This document shows, piece after piece, positions 5,587-10,043 of a stretch of 10,043 bases of DNA. The position numbers and the translations under genes were made by a program. Numbering within the stretch: position 1 is the first letter of the stretch; each line of letters begins with the position of its first letter. This DNA is from an uncultured Selenomonadaceae bacterium (GTDB taxonomy: Bacteria; Bacillota; Negativicutes; Selenomonadales; Selenomonadaceae), in assembly GCA_945637225.1 (NCBI GenBank), contig CALZDE010000060.1, positions 1 through 10,043 on the forward strand, written 5' to 3'. The notes under the pieces are model-generated. The model saw nothing but the letters and a program-made list of their open reading frames with translations. It did no database searches and was not told where the DNA came from.

Positions 5587-7143
5587 ATGTTTGTAATTGC
5601 CCTATTGCCGATTCTGTGGCTGGTTCTGGCTATGTGTGTACTGAAAATGTCCGCATGGAAAGCCTGCTCTTTAGCATTGGTAATTTCCTTGATTGTGGCT
5701 ATACCTGTTTTCGGAATGGTTCCACTAGATGCGGCTACCGCAGTTCTTGAAGGTATCGCCCTTGCCTGCTGGCCAATTCTTCTAGTAGTAATTGCAACAA
5801 TTTTCACTTACAACTTAGCTGTCGGTACTCGTGCTATGGAGACTATCAAACAGCTCCTCACCTCCGTCAGCAGTGATAAACGAGTTTTAGCCTTACTGAT
5901 CGGCTGGGGCTTCGGCGGTTTTATGGAAGGTATGGCCGGCTTTGGTACCGCAATCGCCATCCCTGCTGGTATGCTGGTAAGTATTGGTTTTAATCCTGTT
6001 ATTGCGGCAGTTTCCTGCCTTATCGCCAATTCTGTTCCAACCGCTTATGGTTCTATCGGTATACCACTTATTACCTTAGCCAATGTAACTGGCACTGATG
6101 CTACTCAGTTAGCTACCTATACTGCGGTTCAGCTAGCACCTCTTAACCTGCTTTGTCCACCACTCATCGTTATGACAGTTGGAAAATCCTTCTCCGCCTT
6201 AAAGGGTGTAGGAATAATTACCCTGGCAGCTTCACTTGGCTTCCTGCTTCCTGAATTAGCAGTCTCTTATTTCATGGGACCTGATTTAGCCGTAGTTGCC
6301 GCTGCAGTTTGCACTATGGGCATTATCGTAGTCACCGCTAAGCTTTTCCCAGTGAAGGATCCTAAGTATAAATTAGGTATGGTTGGTACTGTAAAGGCAA
6401 AAGCTAATGTTACCAAGAAAAAGGTTACTACCAAAAAAGCAATTATTGCCTGCCTGCCATTTATCCTGATTTTCTTCTTCCTGCTTTTCACCTCAAAACT
6501 GTTCCCATTTATTCATGACCCACTGGCTTCTATAAAGAGTTCTGTTCTCATTTATACTGGTGAAGGCGGTGTACCTTATACCTTCACATGGGTTGCTACT
6601 CCTGGTGTACTGATTCTCTTAGCGGCCATCATCGGCGGTAAAGTACAGGAAGCATCCAATCATCGTATTTTTTGGGAATTTGTCCGTACCGTAAAAAATC
6701 TCATTTATGTAATAATTTCCATCGTAACCGTTACTGCTACCGCTAAGGTAATGGGCTATAGCGGTATGACTCAGCAGATTGCAGATGCGGCTGTTGCGGC
6801 TACTGGTACAGGTTATCCTGCGATTGCGGCACTCATTGGTTCAGTCGGCACCTTCATCACCGGTTCTGCCACTTCCAGCTGTGTTCTTTTCGGTAATCTT
6901 CAGACCTCTGCAGCTCAGGCAATCGGCGCTTCACCAAATGTACAGACATGGATTGCCGCGGCTAATGCAACAGGTGCCTGTGCAGGAAAGATGATTTCTC
7001 CACAGAGTATCGCCATCGCTTTGGGTGCTATCGGTGCAAAAGGCATTGAAAGCCAGCTGATGGGCAGTGCCATAAAGTATTACGTACCTTTCGTAGTAGC
7101 TATGGGTGCTATCGTATACTTCGGACAAAATTTCATAGGTTAA
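5587..7143 (+). CDS. lctP: Lactate permease (LctP family)
   Basis: 518-residue integral membrane protein with about a dozen hydrophobic segments, close to the usual length for lactate permeases. Seen: the conserved GGFMEGMAGFGTAIAIPAGM at 110-129, GSVGTFITGSATSSCVLFG at 418-436, and ATGACAGKMISPQSIAIA at 461-478. A basic cytoplasmic stretch (about 258-284, rich in Lys) separates two halves. Known: LctP/LldP/GlcA proteins carry L-lactate, D-lactate and often glycolate with protons across the cytoplasmic membrane. It supplies the Lut enzymes encoded on the other side of the regulator. AAGGA (5571-5575) is the likely ribosome site, 11 nt from the ATG, which is rather far. A three-codon frame, ATG TCT TAT TAG, overlaps this site and ends directly against the permease ATG. 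Confidence 0.95.
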   Translation: MFVIALLPILWLVLAMCVLKMSAWKACSLALVISLIVAIPVFGMVPLDAATAVLEGIALACWPILLVVIATIFTYNLAVGTRAMETIKQLLTSVSSDKRVLALLIGWGFGGFMEGMAGFGTAIAIPAGMLVSIGFNPVIAAVSCLIANSVPTAYGSIGIPLITLANVTGTDATQLATYTAVQLAPLNLLCPPLIVMTVGKSFSALKGVGIITLAASLGFLLPELAVSYFMGPDLAVVAAAVCTMGIIVVTAKLFPVKDPKYKLGMVGTVKAKANVTKKKVTTKKAIIACLPFILIFFFLLFTSKLFPFIHDPLASIKSSVLIYTGEGGVPYTFTWVATPGVLILLAAIIGGKVQEASNHRIFWEFVRTVKNLIYVIISIVTVTATAKVMGYSGMTQQIADAAVAATGTGYPAIAALIGSVGTFITGSATSSCVLFGNLQTSAAQAIGASPNVQTWIAAANATGACAGKMISPQSIAIALGAIGAKGIESQLMGSAIKYYVPFVVAMGAIVYFGQNFIG

Positions 7144-7174
7144 ATTTACATAAATTTAACGATAAAAATCAATC

Positions 7175-7206
7175 AAAAGGTGCTCTGATAAAGGGCATCT
7201 TTTTTT
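7175..7206 (+). terminator. Intrinsic terminator after the lactate permease
   Basis: Arms AGGTGCTC (7178-7185) and GGGCATCT (7193-7200) give an 8-bp stem with two G-U wobbles and a 7-nt loop. A run of seven T (7200-7206) follows, and A residues before the stem can extend the pairing into the T run. It lies 34 bp after the permease stop. Confidence 0.85.
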
Positions 7207-7220
7207 CTTAAAATTAGCAC

Positions 7221-7253
7221 AAAAATACTGCCCTATCACCAGATAAGACAGTA
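7221..7253 (-). terminator. Intrinsic terminator of the small Rpn-tail gene, minus strand only
   Basis: On the minus strand the arms 7242-7253 and 7226-7237 form a 12-bp stem with two U-G wobbles, a 4-nt loop, then five U (7221-7225). The same two positions would be C-A mismatches in a plus-strand transcript, so the hairpin works in one direction. It lies 10 bp after the stop of the 57-aa gene. Confidence 0.75.
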
Positions 7254-7263
7254 AAATAATTTA

Positions 7264-7437
7264 TTAAATTAAAGACGCCTTTTTACCCATAGCCATTATT
7301 ACATCAACACTTACATCACTTATACGAGAAATAGAATCTAAACTTAGCCCTTCTTTTATCATCCCAAGAATTAATTTAGTCCTTTCCTCTAACTTTGCTC
7401 GCTCACGTAATTCTATTTGTTCCTGTTGCCATTTCAT
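7264..7437 (-). CDS. 57-aa protein resembling the C-terminal tail of Rpn/PD-(D/E)XK nuclease-transposase proteins
   Basis: A charged helical stretch (about 5-24, rich in Glu, Arg and Lys) is followed by a helix-turn-helix-like end: MIKEGLSLDSISRISDVSVD, then VIMAMGKK. Known: this charged helix plus GLS...I...S...I ending is common at the C-terminus of Rpn-family recombination-promoting nucleases. The catalytic nuclease domain is absent, so it is either a decayed remnant or a stand-alone small gene. I chose the ATG at 7437 because GAGGGTGG (7443-7450) lies 5-8 nt upstream. The longer GTG frame from 7467 (67 residues) has no such site. A dedicated terminator follows it, which argues that it is still transcribed. 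Function is not established. Confidence 0.6.
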   Translation of the reverse strand: MKWQQEQIELRERAKLEERTKLILGMIKEGLSLDSISRISDVSVDVIMAMGKKASLI

Positions 7438-7520
7438 ATATTCCACCCTCTTTACAAAACGCAACACATTAAATTATTCAATTGTTATACTAACAGTCTA
7501 TTTCTTTTCCTCAAAAATTT

Positions 7521-7534
7521 TGATATAATATAAT
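7521..7534 (+). promoter_or_regulatory. Extended -10 promoter of the thiamine pyrophosphokinase gene
   Basis: TGA-TATAAT (7521-7529) is an extended -10 element, and an overlapping second TATAAT follows (7529-7534). No good -35 box is visible (TTTCTT at 7501-7506 is the nearest). The start would be about 30 nt before the ATG. No TPP riboswitch fits in so short a leader. Confidence 0.6.
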
Positions 7535-7563
7535 CAAGCAATAAAAGAAAAAGAGGTGGCTCT

Positions 7564-8289
7564 ATGAGACAAACTGTTATCCTGCCAGAAATCAATATTC
7601 GTTACAACTTTACCCTGCCACAAAACGACCTCATACTAATCGCTGGTGGCCGTACTCCTGATCCTGAGTGGCTGGTAGAAACCGCCCGCATTACAGACGA
7701 CCGCTCCATCTGGTGTATTGACCGAGGGCTTGATGCCTGCTTTGCCGCTGGGTTAGAACCAGCCCTGCTCATTGGTGATGGTGACAGTGCTAATTCACAG
7801 AACTGGAAAATAGCAGAGTCTCGTGGCATACCTATTAAAAAATTTAATCCCGAAAAGGATTTTACAGATACTCAGCTTGCACTTCAGCAGGCATCATCAG
7901 CTGACGAAAGCAATTACGCTATACTCACTGGCTGTTTTGGCGGCAGAATGGACCATCTTTTCAGCAATATTTTCAGCTTTGCTCACAGTCCCCTTACAGG
8001 CTGTATGACAGATCACCTTGAATCAGTATTCTTCCTGAAGGACGGACAAGCCGCTCAGATAGCTATGGGTTGCCGTCCAAAAGCAATTTCCGTTCTACCG
8101 ATTACAGACTGCAGTGGAGTAACTCTTACAGGAGTTTACTGGCCTCTCCACAATGCCGACCTCACTCAGCGCAATGTTTATACCATAAGCAATGAGCTTA
8201 TTGACAGTAACGGCCCTGTTACCCACACCTTTGATGTAAAGGTTAAAAAAGGTATTTTGGCTGTTTATATCTGCTGGAGTGAAAATTAA
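7564..8289 (+). CDS. thiN: Thiamine pyrophosphokinase
   Basis: 241 residues, slightly longer than typical bacterial ThiN. Known reaction: thiamine + ATP gives thiamine diphosphate + AMP, in the cytoplasm. Seen: the catalytic-domain signatures CIDRGLDACFAAGLEPALLIGD (51-72, ending IGDGDS at 70-75), FNPEKDFTDTQLAL (94-107) and GCFGGRMDHLFSNI (123-136), with the acidic and Arg/Asp/His residues usual for nucleotide and Mg binding. The C-terminal part (about 175-237) has the thiamine-binding beta-sandwich pattern, including GVTLTGVYWPL and ISNELID. The ATG at 7564 follows GAGGTGG (7553-7559). It is monocistronic here and converges with the decarboxylase gene; the two stop codons share the TTAA at 8286-8289. 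There is no functional link to its neighbours beyond general cofactor supply. Confidence 0.93.
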   Translation: MRQTVILPEINIRYNFTLPQNDLILIAGGRTPDPEWLVETARITDDRSIWCIDRGLDACFAAGLEPALLIGDGDSANSQNWKIAESRGIPIKKFNPEKDFTDTQLALQQASSADESNYAILTGCFGGRMDHLFSNIFSFAHSPLTGCMTDHLESVFFLKDGQAAQIAMGCRPKAISVLPITDCSGVTLTGVYWPLHNADLTQRNVYTISNELIDSNGPVTHTFDVKVKKGILAVYICWSEN

Positions 8290-9722
8290 ATATTATTAGT
8301 CAGTCTTTGAGCAATTTCATCCAACTTAATAATAGTGCTTCTTACATCATCAGCCGTGGTATTGGCATTGATGGCACAGATACGAAGGACTCTTTTTCCT
8401 TTTAATTTTGTAGTAACGATATAGGCATAGCCTGTATCGTTTATTTCTTTGGAAATCTGACCATTCAAATCATCAATTTCCTCTTTGGTAAGACTGCTAG
8501 GAGCATAACGGAAGTTGATAGTGCCACAGGAAGGCTTGGAAATAATATCCCAGTTTGGATGGCGGAGCAGTTCATCAAGAGCAATAAAGGCATTATTAAC
8601 AGAATAATCCACCACATAGGAAAGCATTTCTGTACCCATAGCCTGAATAGTGCACCACAGCTTTATAGCACGATGAGGTCTAGTCATTTCAGGGCCTAAG
8701 TTCCAAGGGTCTACATGGTCCTGATCGTACAAATCATCAAGATATTCAGGATGTTCTGCAAAAGAGTTAATCAGAGTCTGCTTATCCTTCACGATGAGAC
8801 TGCTGCAGCTATATACCTGCATGAGCCACTTATGAGTATCCCAGCTGAGAGAATCAGATAACTCTATGCCCTTGATGAAGCTCTTATAATTCTTTGTCAG
8901 AAGCATTGAACCGCCAAAAGCACCATCGACATGGAACCAGAGATTATATTTCTGAGCAATCATGCCAATTTTGTACAAATCATCAATACTGCCGGTATTT
9001 GTTGTACCCATGCTTGCCACTACAGCAAAAGGCTTTTTGCCAGCCGCAATATCCTCCTCAATTGCTTTTTCCAGCAAATCAGTACGCATGCGGAAATTAT
9101 CATCAGTTGGAACAAGCACCTGCTGATCATTGCGGAAGCCAATCATTCTGATACCCTTGCGGACAGAGCTGTGCGCCTGATCAGACAGATATACTGTACC
9201 GATAGGAAAATCCTTTTCTCCCAGCTTGGTATCACGAGCGGCAATCATAGCGGACATATTAGCCATGGAACCGCCTGACATAAAGATACCACCGCATTTT
9301 TCTGTGTCATAGCCAGCCAGACCACCCATCCACTGAATAAGCTTTTCCTCAATTGCACAGGCACCAGGAGCCTCACTCCAGCCACCGCCATGGAAATTAT
9401 ACACATCAGCGAGAATAGCACCTACCAAAGAATGAGGTGAAACTGCACCAGGAACGAAAGAAAAGAAGCGTGGATGCTGACACAAAAGCGCATTATCAAA
9501 AACATATTCTATTAATTCTCTGCCAATTTCATCAGTATCACGTCCATAAGCAGGAATTTCGGATTTTTTAATAAACTCTGCACCATCAGCATTAGATGGA
9601 TTTATAGGCATTTCTCTGATTTTTGCATTCAGCATAACACTGTCAGCAACAAACTGACTGACATCAGTCACAATATCTTCCATGCCCTGCTTCATTTTTG
9701 CTTCATATTCTTCTCTGTTCAT
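8286..9722 (-). CDS. Group II PLP-dependent amino-acid decarboxylase (aromatic-L-amino-acid decarboxylase-like)
   Basis: 478 residues from the ATG at 9722, a normal length for the family; positions below count from an in-frame ATG at 9740 (484 residues). Seen: HPRFFSFVPGAVSP (89-102), WSEAPGACAIEEKLIQWMGG (121-140), the glycine-rich MSGGSMAN (154-161), H190 in SDQAHSSVRKG (ring-stacking His), D272 in HVDGAFGG (pyridine-N partner) and DTHKW with K304 as the PLP Schiff-base lysine. Substrate is not fixed by the sequence: tyrosine, DOPA, tryptophan, diaminobutyrate or glutamate types are all possible within the fold. My rough alignment places Val343 where aromatic decarboxylases carry a catalytic-loop Tyr. 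The 9722 start is preferred because GGAGGT (9733-9738) lies 10 nt upstream, inside the end of the preceding gene, whereas the 9740 ATG has no ribosome site. Confidence 0.87.
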   Translation of the reverse strand: MNREEYEAKMKQGMEDIVTDVSQFVADSVMLNAKIREMPINPSNADGAEFIKKSEIPAYGRDTDEIGRELIEYVFDNALLCQHPRFFSFVPGAVSPHSLVGAILADVYNFHGGGWSEAPGACAIEEKLIQWMGGLAGYDTEKCGGIFMSGGSMANMSAMIAARDTKLGEKDFPIGTVYLSDQAHSSVRKGIRMIGFRNDQQVLVPTDDNFRMRTDLLEKAIEEDIAAGKKPFAVVASMGTTNTGSIDDLYKIGMIAQKYNLWFHVDGAFGGSMLLTKNYKSFIKGIELSDSLSWDTHKWLMQVYSCSSLIVKDKQTLINSFAEHPEYLDDLYDQDHVDPWNLGPEMTRPHRAIKLWCTIQAMGTEMLSYVVDYSVNNAFIALDELLRHPNWDIISKPSCGTINFRYAPSSLTKEEIDDLNGQISKEINDTGYAYIVTTKLKGKRVLRICAINANTTADDVRSTIIKLDEIAQRLTNNI

Positions 9723-9723
9723 T

Positions 9724-9999
9724 CTAAGACCGACCTCCATAAAAATTATTTAATTTCTCACATAGGATAGGAAATTCTGCACCAAATCTGCTATACACCT
9801 GAGGTCCTAATAATTCAATTGGTTTGTATAAAACCAAATCCATCGCTGGAAGCTCAATTACAGCATTCTCATAGTCTAATAAAATAGAATTTTCCTCTGG
9901 AACACCATCAAAGCTCCAGGCATAATTCTTTGCATTTTTATCAAGTCCGCAAACATCCTTCATCCACTGACCGCCCCATTTAATACTTATAACCCTCAC
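9724..9999 (-). CDS. 91-aa protein of unknown function, coupled to the decarboxylase
   Basis: I do not recognise this protein. It is soluble-looking, with no signal peptide or membrane segment, rich in aromatic residues, and has a regular middle (about 25-75: WSFDGVPEEN, then LLDYENAVIELP, MDLVLYKPIELLGPQVYSRF), compatible with a small alpha/beta domain. The start is uncertain. The GTG at 9999 overlaps the stop of a preceding frame (GTGA) but has GGAG only 1 nt away; an ATG at residue 13 is another option. Its stop is separated by one base from the preferred decarboxylase start, so the two are almost certainly cotranscribed. It might also be the 3' part of a longer gene broken by a frameshift near 9996-10000; the short frame entering from the right would then be its 5' part. 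Confidence 0.6.
   Translation of the reverse strand: MRVISIKWGGQWMKDVCGLDKNAKNYAWSFDGVPEENSILLDYENAVIELPAMDLVLYKPIELLGPQVYSRFGAEFPILCEKLNNFYGGRS
9733..9738 (-). promoter_or_regulatory. Ribosome binding site of the decarboxylase gene inside the upstream gene
   Basis: GGAGGT on the minus strand, 10 nt before the ATG at 9722, embedded in the last codons of the 91-aa gene whose stop is at 9724-9726. The arrangement implies translational coupling and decides the start against the ATG at 9740. Confidence 0.65.
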
Positions 10000-10043
10000 A
10001 CTCCAAAATCAATGTCTTTGTCTATATGCTTCATAAATGACAA
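9996..10043 (-). CDS. C-terminal end of an upstream reading frame (partial)
   Basis: The minus-strand frame entering from the right edge reads ...LSFMKHIDKDIDFGV and stops with TGA at 9996-9998. The stop overlaps the GTG start of the 91-aa gene as GTGA, a typical coupled arrangement within operons. Only 15 codons are visible, so neither identity nor reality as a gene can be shown. Confidence 0.3.
   Translation of the reverse strand: MSFMKHIDKDIDFGV

Noticed and set aside
7438..7563. TPP riboswitch upstream of thiN
   Set aside because: The predicted leader is only about 30 nt and none of the conserved THI-box segments is visible.
8894..9278. Two overlapping plus-strand open frames opposite the decarboxylase gene
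   Set aside because: Antisense shadows of conserved motifs in the decarboxylase (His190 region and glycine-rich loop); no ribosome site or family resemblance.

Overview
The window looks like a chromosomal segment from an anaerobic, lactate-oxidising Firmicute. A Negativicutes-type bacterium is my best guess, from the fused lactate-utilisation iron-sulfur protein, the electron-transferring flavoprotein (Etf) pair with a ferredoxin domain, and the moderate-to-low GC with very AT-rich intergenic DNA. The taxonomic call is an inference. I see no transposase, tRNA, rRNA or CRISPR array.

Layout. (1) Positions 1-4110, minus strand: lutC, a fused lutB-lutA gene, etfB and the start of etfA, read right to left with short gaps. 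etfA runs off the left edge. (2) Positions 4111-4670: a 560-bp AT-rich divergent control region. It carries a consensus promoter (TTGACA-17-TATAAT) firing leftward into the lut-etf operon and a TTGACA-18-TATAGT promoter firing rightward into a FadR-type GntR regulator. (3) Positions 4671-7143, plus strand: the regulator, then a lactate permease with its own promoter, closed by an intrinsic terminator. (4) Positions 7221-7437, minus strand: a 57-aa gene resembling the C-terminal tail of Rpn/PD-(D/E)XK nuclease-transposase proteins, with its own strand-specific terminator. (5) Positions 7564-8289, plus strand: thiamine pyrophosphokinase. (6) Positions 8286-10043, minus strand: a group II PLP-dependent amino-acid decarboxylase, a translationally coupled 91-aa protein I do not recognise, and the last codons of a further reading frame.

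How it fits together. The permease brings lactate in and the Lut proteins oxidise it to pyruvate. The Etf pair has features of the bifurcating/confurcating lactate dehydrogenase-Etf complexes, so it may link lactate oxidation to NAD and reduced ferredoxin. The GntR regulator sits between the two transcription units and probably controls both in response to lactate. The right-hand genes look functionally unrelated to lactate.

The most notable point is the combination of a fused LutB-LutA protein with an Etf pair carrying a ferredoxin domain in one operon. Start-codon evidence suggests that the longest open frames overstate lutC, the decarboxylase and the small Rpn-tail gene.
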